A stretch of 64,000 bases of DNA from Haloprofundus salinisoli (GTDB taxonomy: Archaea > Halobacteriota > Halobacteria > Halobacteriales > Haloferacaceae), in contig NZ_CP083663.1 in NCBI RefSeq assembly GCF_020097815.1, positions 2,852,001-2,916,000 on the forward strand, written 5' to 3'. Both the position numbers and the translations under genes were made by a program. Each line of letters starts with the position of its first letter. Position 1 is the stretch's first letter. The notes under the pieces were generated by a model that was not told where the DNA came from, made no database searches, and saw nothing but the letters and a program-made list of their open reading frames with translations. Below are positions 21,065 through 28,857 of the stretch, one piece after another.

Positions 21065-22597
21065 ATGGAGAAGACGTTCGCGGAACGCGTGTCGGAGGTA
21101 CTCGACGTCGACACCGACGAGTTCCGCGCCCAGGCCGCGGCCGACGGCGAAGTCGTCAAAGAGGAGTTGGCGGCCGGAACGTTCGACAACCACCAGTCCA
21201 TCGTCGGCTTCGAGTACGAGTTCTACGCCGTCGCCGACGGCCGGTGGACCGAGTCGACCGACGACGTGAACGCGCTGATGCGCGTTCCCCGCCGACTGCT
21301 CGAACTCATGGGCTTCGAGAAGGAGCTCGGCCTGCACAACGCCGAGATGTCGACGAGCCCCCAACCGTTCGGCCCGTACGGCATCCGCGCGCAGGAGTCG
21401 GAGGTGCAGGCGCGGCTGGCGGCGGCGCTCGACTGCGCCGCTGCCGAGGGGATGCGCCTCGTCAGCGACGCGATGTGGACGATTCCGCCCGCCGGCGAGA
21501 CGGCCCGGAGCTACCTCGCCGACAGCGTCGTCGACGACGGCGTCCGCATCGCGACCAACATGAGCGACTCCGTCCGCTACCACGCGATGGCCAACACCTC
21601 GGAAGCGGCCGAGAGCTTCACGGTCGACGCGCCGAACGTCGATTTAACCGCCGACACGGTGATGCCCGAGAGCCTCATCACCTCCATCCAGCCGCACTAC
21701 CAGGTCGCCCACGCCGCCGACCTCCCCGTCTACCACAACTACGCGCTCCGCATCGCCGGGCCGCTGCTGGCGCTCGGCGTCAACTCGCCATTTTTCCCGC
21801 CGGATCTCTACGAGGAGGGCGTCGACGCCGAGACCATCCTCGCCGACGCGTGGGACGAACACCGCATCGCCGTCTTCGAGTCGGTGTTGAACGACGAGGG
21901 CGACGACAAGGTGGCGTTCCCCGAGGACCTCGATTCGGTCGAAGAAGCGGTCGACAGTGTCGTTCTCGACTCCACGCTCGTGCCGATGCCGGTCGAACGC
22001 GGCGACCGGTTCGACGACGCGTTCGCGACGCTGCGGACGAAACACGGCACCTACTGGCGTTGGGTCCGTCCGGTGTTCGACGGGCCGACCCGCTCGGCGG
22101 CGAACGCCCGCATCGAGTTCCGCCCGATTCCCGCCCAGCCGACGGTCCGCGACTCCATCGCCTTTCAGGCGGCCTTCGCGGGGCTCATGGAGGCGCTGCC
22201 GCGGCGCGAACATCCCGTGCTCTCGCTCGACTGGGAGCGGGCGCGCGAGAACTTCACCGCCGCGACGCGGATGGGTCTCGACGGCGGCCAGCGCTGGATC
22301 ACGAACGACGGCCAGGAGACGACGAACCCCGTCGAACTCTACCGCGACCTGTTGGCGCACGCCCGCTACGGCCTCGAAGTGTCGGGCTTCTCGGAGACGG
22401 AGGCCGAGCGCTACATCGCGCCGCTTCAGTGGCGCGTGAACGCGATGGAGACGCCCGCGACGTGGAAACGCAGAGAAGTGAGAACGCGACTCGACGACGG
22501 GGCGTCGCTGGACGAGGCTATCACGGGAATGCAGCGGGCGTACATCGAGGCGCAGGAGGAGACGCTGTTGGAGGGGTCGTTCGCCGACTGGACGTAG
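21065..22597 (+). CDS. Glutamate-cysteine ligase (GCS2)-like family protein
   Basis: This is a 510-residue cytoplasmic protein. The segment IVGFEYEFYAV, the later GLHNAEMSTSPQPFGPYG and the region ARIEFRPIPAQPTVRDSIAFQAAF resemble the carboxylate-amine ligase fold of GCS2-type glutamate-cysteine ligases, where acidic residues bind Mg-ATP. It is longer than the usual haloarchaeal GshA (about 360 aa), which makes gamma-glutamylcysteine. It could therefore be a paralogue with a different acceptor. I assign the superfamily but not a reaction. The start ATG at 21065 follows 48 nt after the lipoprotein stop. Confidence 0.6.
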   Translation: MEKTFAERVSEVLDVDTDEFRAQAAADGEVVKEELAAGTFDNHQSIVGFEYEFYAVADGRWTESTDDVNALMRVPRRLLELMGFEKELGLHNAEMSTSPQPFGPYGIRAQESEVQARLAAALDCAAAEGMRLVSDAMWTIPPAGETARSYLADSVVDDGVRIATNMSDSVRYHAMANTSEAAESFTVDAPNVDLTADTVMPESLITSIQPHYQVAHAADLPVYHNYALRIAGPLLALGVNSPFFPPDLYEEGVDAETILADAWDEHRIAVFESVLNDEGDDKVAFPEDLDSVEEAVDSVVLDSTLVPMPVERGDRFDDAFATLRTKHGTYWRWVRPVFDGPTRSAANARIEFRPIPAQPTVRDSIAFQAAFAGLMEALPRREHPVLSLDWERARENFTAATRMGLDGGQRWITNDGQETTNPVELYRDLLAHARYGLEVSGFSETEAERYIAPLQWRVNAMETPATWKRREVRTRLDDGASLDEAITGMQRAYIEAQEETLLEGSFADWT

Positions 22598-22655
22598 CGC
22601 ACTCGTCCGGTTCTTCGGGGGAAATCGTGAATATCGGTCGCTCCGACTGCTGACC

Positions 22656-23159
22656 ATGGTCGACATCGGAGACGACGCACCCGAGTTCACCGTGCCGAAG
22701 GCCGGCGGGGAGACGTACAACGACCTCGAAGAGTTCACGTTCTCAGACGCCGTCGCGGACGGACCGACCGTCCTCGCGTTCTACCCCGCGGCGTTCACGA
22801 GCGGCTGTACGGCGGAGATGTGCGCCTTTCGGGACTCGATGGGACTGTTCGATGACCTCGACGCGCAGGTGTACGGCGTCAGCGTCGATCTGCCGTTCTC
22901 GCAGAACATCTGGATACAGCAGGAGGGACTCAACTTCCCGATGCTCTCGGACTGGAGACACGACGTCATCCACGCATACGACGTGGTGCTCGACGACATG
23001 TACGGCATGATAGAGGTGGCCCAACGCAGCGTGTTCGTCGTCGATACCGACGGCGTCGTGACGTACCGGTGGGTTCGAGACGGAGAGAACCCCGACTTCG
23101 ATGCGCTCGTCTCGGAGACGAGAGACGCCGTCGAGGAAGCCGCGTTCGCGTCGGACTGA
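22656..23159 (+). CDS. Peroxiredoxin (AhpC/TSA-family)
   Basis: This is a 167-residue thioredoxin-fold peroxidase. The peroxidatic cysteine is in the loop FYPAAFTSGCTAEMCAFRD, which also supplies a second Cys five residues later as a candidate resolving cysteine. This CxxxxC arrangement is like the BCP/PrxQ group. Downstream, VYGVSVDLPFSQNIW and FVVDTDGVVTYRWV match the family core. It would reduce hydrogen peroxide or organic peroxides with an unidentified thiol donor. The ATG at 22656 is the only start consistent with the fold. It converges with psmB. Confidence 0.85.
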   Translation: MVDIGDDAPEFTVPKAGGETYNDLEEFTFSDAVADGPTVLAFYPAAFTSGCTAEMCAFRDSMGLFDDLDAQVYGVSVDLPFSQNIWIQQEGLNFPMLSDWRHDVIHAYDVVLDDMYGMIEVAQRSVFVVDTDGVVTYRWVRDGENPDFDALVSETRDAVEEAAFASD

Positions 23160-23200
23160 GAAAAATCGGCGTTCGAGCGGTCAGTGGTCTCGTTCGCCGC

Positions 23201-23926
23201 TTACAGCAGCGCGTTGATGTCCTTGTGGCGCTCGATGTCGACGCCGTCCTCGGTGACGACGGCGATGTTGATGCCGTTGCCGGAGGCCAGGTCGCGTTCG
23301 ACGGCGCTCTTGATGGAGCGGGTCGCGACTTCCTTCGCATCGTCGATCGAGAGGCTGTCGTCGTACTCCTGTTCGAGCACACCGAGGGCGTACTGCGAGC
23401 CCGACCCGCTGACGGTGTACTCCTCTTCGGTGGTGCCGCCGGCGGGGTCGATGCTGTAGACGTGCGAGCCCTCGGAGTCGACGCCGCCGAGGATGGGGCT
23501 GACGATGAGGAAGCCGCCCGAGCGCAGGAAGTTGCCGACGAGCGTCGACAGCGCGGTCATGCTCATCTCCTCGCCGCGACGGGCCTCGTAGAGGCGCGTC
23601 TCCGCGCGGAGCGAGCGGATGAGCGACTGCGCGGCCGACACCGACCCGGCGATGGTGAGCGCGCCCGTCGGGTGAATCTCTTCGACCTTCTGGACGTCCT
23701 TGCTCGCCACCATGTAGCCGGCGCTGGCGCGCATGTCAGTCGCAAGGACGACGCCTTCTTCGGTTTTGAGGCCGACGGTGGTCGTTCCGGTCTTCATCTC
23801 GCCTTCGCGCGGTTCCGACGACTGCCCGGCGTTCGGAAACTCGCCGAGTTCCGGCCCGAACACTCGTGAACGGTCACCGTCGAGGGGACTGTCGCTCCCA
23901 GAGAAATCCGATGTCGGTGGACGCAT
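23201..23926 (-). CDS. psmB: Proteasome subunit beta
   Basis: This is the catalytic beta subunit of the 20S proteasome. It is made with a propeptide (about 40 residues, MRPPTSDFSG...) that is cleaved before the catalytic threonine in the segment EMKTG-TTTVGLKTEEG. Conserved residues after the cut include ATDMRASAGYMV, and SVSAAQSLIRSLRAE. The C-terminal core includes GSGSQYALGVLEQEY and AVERDLASGNGINIAVVT. I chose the ATG at 23926 (241 aa) because its N-terminus resembles known haloarchaeal PsmB and a TATA-like box lies about 28 nt upstream; a GTG at 23935 would add three residues and lie at or before the expected transcription start. Confidence 0.97.
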   Translation of the reverse strand: MRPPTSDFSGSDSPLDGDRSRVFGPELGEFPNAGQSSEPREGEMKTGTTTVGLKTEEGVVLATDMRASAGYMVASKDVQKVEEIHPTGALTIAGSVSAAQSLIRSLRAETRLYEARRGEEMSMTALSTLVGNFLRSGGFLIVSPILGGVDSEGSHVYSIDPAGGTTEEEYTVSGSGSQYALGVLEQEYDDSLSIDDAKEVATRSIKSAVERDLASGNGINIAVVTEDGVDIERHKDINALL

Positions 23927-23950
23927 TACCTCCACTTGCGCGGCCGCGCA

Positions 23951-23958
23951 GATAAATG
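23951..23958 (-). promoter_or_regulatory. TATA-like box of psmB
   Basis: On the minus strand CATTTATC is centred about 28 nt before the ATG at 23926, implying a near-leaderless transcript. This supports the ATG over the GTG 9 nt upstream. Confidence 0.5.
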
Positions 23959-24060
23959 CACCTCTTCACTCGCTCGTTGCCGCCGTCGCGGCAGTGGATT
24001 CTCGCGGTCGCGGTACTGTCGCTGCTGGCCGATTAAGCGCGAAAAACGACGTTCTCGGGC

Positions 24061-24234
24061 TTACTGTGTAGCGGCGTTCTCGTAGGCGGTGCCAACGGTT
24101 TCGACGAGACGGCCGACGGGGAGTCGAACGCCGAACTGCCGAACCACGAGCGTCAGTGGGAGGAGCGCGATACCTAGGGCGAGCGTCAGGTGGTACAGGG
24201 CGAACAGGCTGATACGGGACAGCGATTCGAACAT
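24061..24234 (-). CDS. Small single-pass membrane protein (57 aa)
   Basis: This short protein begins MFESLSRISLFALYHLTLAL and continues with a hydrophobic run (GIALLPLTLVVRQFGV), then an amphipathic tail ending ENAATQ. One membrane helix from about residue 8 to 33 is predicted by eye. The coding potential is supported by a clear TATA box (ACTTATATAT, 24261-24270) about 31 nt upstream of the ATG and by haloarchaeal codon use. The function is unknown. It stands between psmB and the UPF0212 gene and is divergent from the latter. Confidence 0.7.
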   Translation of the reverse strand: MFESLSRISLFALYHLTLALGIALLPLTLVVRQFGVRLPVGRLVETVGTAYENAATQ

Positions 24235-24260
24235 TGCCTACTCCGCGGTCCATCACGCCC

Positions 24261-24270
24261 ATATATAAGT
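24261..24270 (-). promoter_or_regulatory. Strong TATA box for the 57-aa membrane protein
   Basis: ACTTATATAT on the minus strand, centred about 31 nt before the ATG at 24234, is a near-ideal haloarchaeal TATA box in an otherwise GC-rich region. It is one of the most TATA-like sequences in the window and supports real expression of the small gene. Confidence 0.6.
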
Positions 24271-24517
24271 CTTCTTGGTCGTCTCATCCGCCGAAGCCGA
24301 CGCCTGCTTGCGATTAAAGTATATTTGTATCTCTTACAAACGAGGTTGAATTTGTGGCAACCACGACGGATACCGTCGGTGAGCAACCCCTGTCCCACGC
24401 ATAACTTACGGAGATAATCCGCCGAGGTGTTTCGCCCGCGCTCGCCCGCCCTCCTCGCCGAACGGTCGGTCACGACCGAATCACAAGACACGAAACCCCC
24501 TATCCCTACCTACGGGT

Positions 24518-24874
24518 ATGAGCAACTACCTCGTAGCGATGGAGGCGGCCTGGCTCGTACGCGACGTGAAAGACATCGACGACGCCATCGGCGTCGCCGT
24601 CAGCGAAGCGGGCAAGCGCCTCAACCAGCAGAACAAGGAGTACGTGGAAGTCGAAGTCGGCGCGACGCCGTGTCCGGCTTGCGGTGAACCGTTCGACTCG
24701 GCGTTCATCGCGGCCAACACGGCGCTCGTCGGCCTTCTCCTCGAGATCGACGTCTTCAACGCCGACGGTGAGAAGCACGCCGCCCGCATCGCCAAGAGCG
24801 AAGTCGGCGGCGCGCTCCGCGACGTCCCGCTGTCGGTCATCGACATCGTCGAGACCGAAGAAGAGGACGAGTAA
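24518..24874 (+). CDS. UPF0212 (DUF555) family protein
   Basis: This is a 118-residue protein of the UPF0212 family, conserved in archaea and of unknown function. The family core is visible as SNYLVAMEAAWLVRDVKDIDDAIGVAVSEAGKRLN, followed by a CPACGEPFDSAF zinc-ribbon half and ANTALVGLLLEIDVF. It ends in an acidic tail. It is preceded by about 280 nt that include A/T-rich stretches (for example around 24314-24340) suitable for a promoter, and divergent from the small membrane protein gene. Confidence 0.85.
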   Translation: MSNYLVAMEAAWLVRDVKDIDDAIGVAVSEAGKRLNQQNKEYVEVEVGATPCPACGEPFDSAFIAANTALVGLLLEIDVFNADGEKHAARIAKSEVGGALRDVPLSVIDIVETEEEDE

Positions 24875-24951
24875 CACGGTCACGGCGTCGACTGCTCGCC
24901 CGCTCGACGCACCGCCGGCCGTGGTGCGGATAGCCGAAACCTTTTCAATAA

Positions 24952-24968
24952 CCGCTGGTTATCAGCGG
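24952..24968 (+). promoter_or_regulatory. Inverted repeat at the start of the XRE-CBS regulator
   Basis: CCGCTG (24952-24957) and CAGCGG (24963-24968) form a perfect 6-bp repeat with spacer GTTAT, ending 2 nt before the ATG at 24971. A TATA-like TTTTCAATAA lies just upstream. In this position a bound dimer would block transcription start. Autoregulation by the encoded XRE-type protein is an inference from position and symmetry. Confidence 0.55.
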
Positions 24969-24970
24969 AT

Positions 24971-25510
24971 ATGGAACTTCCGACGCCTCAGGACCTGCGC
25001 GAACGCAGGAACACGCTCGGGTTGACCCAGAGCGCGCTGGCGGACGCTGCCGGCGTCTCCCAACCGCTCATCGCTCGCATCGAAGGCGGCGACGTCGACC
25101 CTCGTCTGTCGACGCTCCGCCGCATCGTCGAGGCGCTCGACGAAGCCGAAGGCGACGTGCTCCGCGCCGGCGACATCATGAACGAGACGGTCATCCACGT
25201 GGAACCCGACTCCTCGGTCCGCGAGGCAGTCGAGGCGATGGAAGACGAGGCGTACTCGCAACTCCCCGTACTCCAGTCGGGGATTCCGGTCGGCTCCATC
25301 AGCCAGTCGGACGTCATCCACGGCGGTGACAACGTCGGTGACAAGCCGGTGAGCGAACTGATGAGCGAGTCGTTCCCCACCGTCGCCCGCGACGCTACCG
25401 TCGACGAAGTTCGCAACCTCTTGGACCACTACAAGGCCGTGATGGTGACCGAGGGCGGCGAGACGATCGGCATCATCACCGAGGCCGACGTGGCCGCGCA
25501 GCTCTCGTAA
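24971..25510 (+). CDS. XRE-type HTH protein with two CBS domains
   Basis: This is a 179-residue regulator. Residues about 5-58 form a Cro/C1-type helix-turn-helix (LRERRNTLGLTQSALADAAGVSQPLIARIEGGDVDPRLSTLRRI). Two CBS motifs follow (about 65-120, IMNETVIHVEPDSSVREAV; and 125-178, LMSESFPTVARDATVDEVRNLL). CBS pairs usually bind adenosine nucleotides, so DNA binding may respond to energy state. The layout is a well-known archaeal family of unknown regulon. The promoter palindrome described above overlaps its start. The gene converges with purM. Confidence 0.85.
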   Translation: MELPTPQDLRERRNTLGLTQSALADAAGVSQPLIARIEGGDVDPRLSTLRRIVEALDEAEGDVLRAGDIMNETVIHVEPDSSVREAVEAMEDEAYSQLPVLQSGIPVGSISQSDVIHGGDNVGDKPVSELMSESFPTVARDATVDEVRNLLDHYKAVMVTEGGETIGIITEADVAAQLS

Positions 25511-25702
25511 TCGCTTCTCAGTTCCCATCCGCCGTTCCGGACGTTTTTGTACGAAGACGGGACCACCTCGCCGCGTGACCTGACGAGTCGGCGCAGCGCG
25601 GCCGAGGCGGGAGCACGGCGAACCCGCTGCGCCTCCGGAGTCGCCCGTTCGCCGTCTGTCCGCCATCCGTTCTCCCCGTGAGCGTCGCCGTCGGCCGAGC
25701 GC

Positions 25703-26671
25703 TTACAGCTCCAGCCCGCGAATCGAGACGCCGCCGCCGTCCTCGACGCGGCCGACGACGTGCCCGTCGGTCGCCTCCGCCAGCGCCTCGGCGTCTTCGA
25801 GGGCGAGCGCCGCGACGAACCCGGTGCCCATGTTGAACGTCCGATGCATCTCCTCGTCGGAGACGTTACCCTCCGACTGGACGAACTCGAAGACGGCCTG
25901 CGGTTCGAAGGCGTCGTCGACGACGTAGTGGTTGTCGCCGAGCCGTTCGAGATTCGTCCATCCGCCACCGGTGACGTGGGCCGCGCCGCGGACGCCGTGG
26001 TCGCGCATCGGTTCGAGCAGGTGAGTGTAGAGCCGCGTCGGTTCCAACAGCGCCTCGCCGACCGTCTCGTAGCCGCCGCCGGGGAAGGCGTCGTCGTAGT
26101 CGTGGCTCTTCGTCGCCGCCTTCCGCGCGAGCGTCAGCCCGTTGGAGTGGATTCCCGACGAGCGGAAGCCGACCAGCGCGTCGCCCGGTTCGGCGCGGCC
26201 CTCGAAGATGTCGCCTTTCGCCGCGAGTCCCGCGCACGTGCCCGCGAGGTCGAGTCCGTTGATGACCTCGGGCATCACCGCCGTCTCGCCGCCGACGAGT
26301 TCGACGCCCGCCTCGTCGGCTCCGGCCGCGAGCCCCTCGCCGACCTGTTCGGCGAACGTCTCGTCGGGTTCGTCGACCGCGAGATAGTCGACGAACGCCA
26401 CCGGTCGCACGCCGGCGGCGACGAGGTCGTTCGCGTTCATGGCGATACAGTCGATGCCGACCGTCGAGTAGTCCGAGAGCGCCTCCGCGACCAGCAGTTT
26501 CGTCCCGACGCCGTCCGTCGCCAGCGCCAGATACCGGTCACCGATGTCCAGCAGTCCGGCGTAGTCGCCCTCGCTGTCGCCGACCGCAGATACGAGCGCG
26601 GCCGTCGCCGCCTCGCTCGCCCCGATGTCGACGCCGGCGTCCGAGTACGTGAGTTCCTCGTCGTCTCCCAT
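25703..26671 (-). CDS. purM: Phosphoribosylformylglycinamidine cyclo-ligase (AIR synthetase)
   Basis: This is a 322-residue purine-biosynthesis enzyme that uses ATP to convert FGAM to AIR. The diagnostic segments are DGVGTKLLVAEALSDYSTVGIDCIAMNANDLVAAGVRP, GGETAVMPEVINGLDLAGTC and GFRSSGIHSNGLTLARK. The ending TGTGFVAALA-type ATP-binding loop (NMGTGFVAALA) is present. I chose the ATG at 26671 (MGDDEELTYSDAGVDI), which matches family starts; longer frames upstream are compositional. A TATA-like GCTTTTGGGG lies about 27 nt upstream inside an inverted repeat. The other pur genes are not in this window. Confidence 0.95.
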   Translation of the reverse strand: MGDDEELTYSDAGVDIGASEAATAALVSAVGDSEGDYAGLLDIGDRYLALATDGVGTKLLVAEALSDYSTVGIDCIAMNANDLVAAGVRPVAFVDYLAVDEPDETFAEQVGEGLAAGADEAGVELVGGETAVMPEVINGLDLAGTCAGLAAKGDIFEGRAEPGDALVGFRSSGIHSNGLTLARKAATKSHDYDDAFPGGGYETVGEALLEPTRLYTHLLEPMRDHGVRGAAHVTGGGWTNLERLGDNHYVVDDAFEPQAVFEFVQSEGNVSDEEMHRTFNMGTGFVAALALEDAEALAEATDGHVVGRVEDGGGVSIRGLEL

Positions 26672-27013
26672 GCGCGAACCCCCGCGGTGGCTCCCCAAAA
26701 GCCCACCGCTCGCGGGTCGCACACCGGTGCGCCGGTACGCTACGCGTAACAGAAACGCATCGACACTCAGTTCCGTGATAGGCGACGCCAACTTCGAGGA
26801 AAGCCGACGCCTACTCGCGTCTGTCGAGGAGTTGGCAGGCCCTAAACCGCCGCTTCGAACGGACGAGTGGCGAACCGGAGAACGCGAGACGGCACGCCGA
26901 CCGGCCCTGTGCGAATCACTCGCACGGACGGTAGGAACAGACAACTTTCGAGAACAGTTCTCAACGATCTCGTATTTATAAACCAGGGAAAGCCGTCGAA
27001 TAGAACGCCGTCC
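26672..27013. other. 342-bp divergent intergenic region between purM and a small membrane protein
   Basis: No recognisable gene. The purM side holds the promoter and inverted repeat at 26684-26709. The opposite side holds a TATA box (TATTTATAAA, 26973-26982) about 36 nt before the ATG at 27014. The middle (about 26715-26960) shows moderately lower GC but no protein motif or RNA structure I recognise. Confidence 0.5.
26684..26709 (-). promoter_or_regulatory. Inverted repeat around the putative purM TATA box
   Basis: GCGGTGG (26684-26690) and CCACCGC (26703-26709) form a perfect 7-bp inverted repeat. The spacer on the minus strand contains the TATA-like CTTTTGG. A regulator bound here would cover the promoter. 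Purine control is a guess from the downstream gene. Confidence 0.35.
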
Positions 27014-27265
27014 ATGGCAAGTGCGCCTTCAACTGCCGACCGCCGTATCACTCGCCCCGCAGACGTTCGGTTCGGCCCCACGGTTCGTGCTGTCGCCACC
27101 TCGGTGATCCGTTTCGTCGCCTTCTGGTTGGCGGTCGCACTGCCGTTCTGCCAGCTCGCGCTGGTCGTCGGGGGGTTAGCCGGCGACAGGTCGCTGGTGC
27201 TCGTCGCCCTTCTCGGTGTGAACGCGCTCGCACTCGTCGTCGGGCACAACTACCGGAGACGGTGA
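27014..27265 (+). CDS. Small membrane protein (83 aa)
   Basis: This 83-residue protein has two hydrophobic helices, about 26-52 (AVATSVIRFVAFWLAVALPF...) and 58-77 (SLVLVALLGVNALALVVG), and a basic C-terminus HNYRRR. A TATA box lies about 36 nt upstream of the ATG. No domain is recognised; it may be a haloarchaeal hypothetical. The stop is 14 nt from the convergent ThDP-enzyme stop. Confidence 0.65.
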   Translation: MASAPSTADRRITRPADVRFGPTVRAVATSVIRFVAFWLAVALPFCQLALVVGGLAGDRSLVLVALLGVNALALVVGHNYRRR

Positions 27266-27279
27266 CGCCGCCGAACGCG

Positions 27280-28857
27280 TCACCTTCCTAACGGAACCTC
27301 GACGAGAGCCATCTCGTCGCCGTCGACTACCGAGTTCAGTACCGCTTCGAGCTCCGCCCACGACTCGGGGCGGTAGCCGTCGACGCCGAAACTCTCGGCG
27401 AACGCGACGAAGTCGGGGTTGGTGAGTCCCGTTCCGAACGCCTCGCCGGTGTGTTCGCGCTGCTTCTCGGAGATGAGCCCGTAGTCGTCGTCGTTGAACA
27501 CCAAGACCGTGAACCCGAGACCGAGACGCGTCGCCGTCTCCAGTTCCGCGCCGTTCATCAGGAACCCCCCGTCGCCGGTGCCGACGACGACGTTCGAGTC
27601 GAGCGCCAGATCGGCGGCGACGCCGCCGGGGACGCCGATACCCATGCTCGCGAGGCCGTTCGAGACGATGCAGGTGTTCGGCTCGAACGTGGGAAACTGG
27701 GTCGCGATGGCCATCTTGTGACTCCCCACGTCGGAGATCAGCACGTCCTCGTCTGCCATCGCGTCTCGGAGGTACGGGAGCACGCCGGCGACCGAGAACG
27801 GGTCGTCGTCCTCGGGCGTCTCCAGCGCGTCGGCCAGCACCGTCTCGTGTATGTCGGCACACCACGTTCTCCACGTCTCGTCGACCGTCTCTTCGAGGCG
27901 CTTGAGCGCCATCGAGATGTCCGCGACGATTTCGACGTCCGGATTGTAGTGCTGGTACACCTCGGCGGGTTCGTGGTCGACGTGGACCACGTGAGTGTCG
28001 GTGTTCGGGTTCCAGCGCTTCGGGTCGTGTTCGGCGATGTCGTAGCCGACGGCGACGACGCAGTCGGCGCGCTCCATCGCCGCCTCCGCCTCGCCGTCCG
28101 GGCCCGAATCCAACGTCATCAGCGAGTGGGCGCTGCGGTCCGACACCGCGCCCTTCCCCATGTACGTCGAGGCGACGGGGACGTCGGTCGCCTCGACGAA
28201 CGACCGGAGGCGGTCGGCGGCGTTGGCCCGGACCGCGCCGTTGCCGGCGAGCACGATGGGTCGATCGGCGGTCGACAGCAGGTCCGCGGCGCGTTCGACC
28301 GACGCCGCGTCCGGGTCGGATCGCCGGACTTTGTCGCGGACCGCAAGCGGTTCGTAGTCGACGGCCTCGGCGGCGACGTCCTCCGGAAATTCGAGATGGG
28401 TCGCGCCGGGTTTCTCGTACTCGGCGAGTTTGAACGCCTTCCGAACGGACTCGTTGATGATCTCGGTGTCGTTCAGCTGCGTGTTCCACTTGACGACGGC
28501 CTCGAACGTGTGGACGATGTCGAGCGCCTGGTGGCTCTCCTTGTGGAGTCGTTCTCTTCCGCCTTGCCCGGTGATGGCGACCAGCGGCGACTTGTCGAGG
28601 TGGGCGTCGGCGACGCCGGTGATGAGGTTCGTTGCGCCGGGCCCGAGCGTGGCGAGGCAGACGCCGGCCTCGCCGGTCAGACGGCCGTGGACGTCGGCCA
28701 TGAACGCCGCCCCCTGTTCGTGTCGCACCGGAACGAACCGAATCGAGGAGTCCCGAAGCGCGAACAGCACGTCCTCGAGTTCCTCACCCGGAACGCCGAA
28801 GACACAGTCGACGCCCTCCGCTTCCAGACAGCGGACGAGTAGGTCAGCGGCCTTCAT
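27280..28857 (-). CDS. ThDP-dependent enzyme, acetolactate synthase-like
   Basis: This is a 525-residue thiamine-diphosphate enzyme. The N-terminal PYR domain includes VRHEQGAAFMADVHGRLTG with the ThDP-activating Glu (E in RHEQGA). The central domain follows, and the C-terminal PP domain shows the GDG...N motif (GTGDGGFLMNGAELETA followed by FTVLVFNDDDYG). It resembles the catalytic subunit of acetolactate synthase and related decarboxylases. No regulatory-subunit (ilvN) gene and no ilvC are adjacent, and the coupled upstream gene is an aldehyde dehydrogenase, so a decarboxylase making an aldehyde for that partner is equally plausible. The start ATG overlaps the stop of the upstream gene by 4 nt. 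Confidence 0.8.
   Translation of the reverse strand: MKAADLLVRCLEAEGVDCVFGVPGEELEDVLFALRDSSIRFVPVRHEQGAAFMADVHGRLTGEAGVCLATLGPGATNLITGVADAHLDKSPLVAITGQGGRERLHKESHQALDIVHTFEAVVKWNTQLNDTEIINESVRKAFKLAEYEKPGATHLEFPEDVAAEAVDYEPLAVRDKVRRSDPDAASVERAADLLSTADRPIVLAGNGAVRANAADRLRSFVEATDVPVASTYMGKGAVSDRSAHSLMTLDSGPDGEAEAAMERADCVVAVGYDIAEHDPKRWNPNTDTHVVHVDHEPAEVYQHYNPDVEIVADISMALKRLEETVDETWRTWCADIHETVLADALETPEDDDPFSVAGVLPYLRDAMADEDVLISDVGSHKMAIATQFPTFEPNTCIVSNGLASMGIGVPGGVAADLALDSNVVVGTGDGGFLMNGAELETATRLGLGFTVLVFNDDDYGLISEKQREHTGEAFGTGLTNPDFVAFAESFGVDGYRPESWAELEAVLNSVVDGDEMALVEVPLGR

Noticed and set aside
27280-28857. Calling the ThDP enzyme ilvB (acetolactate synthase large subunit)
   Set aside because: No ilvN or ilvC neighbour, and the coupled gene is an aldehyde dehydrogenase; family-level naming is safer.
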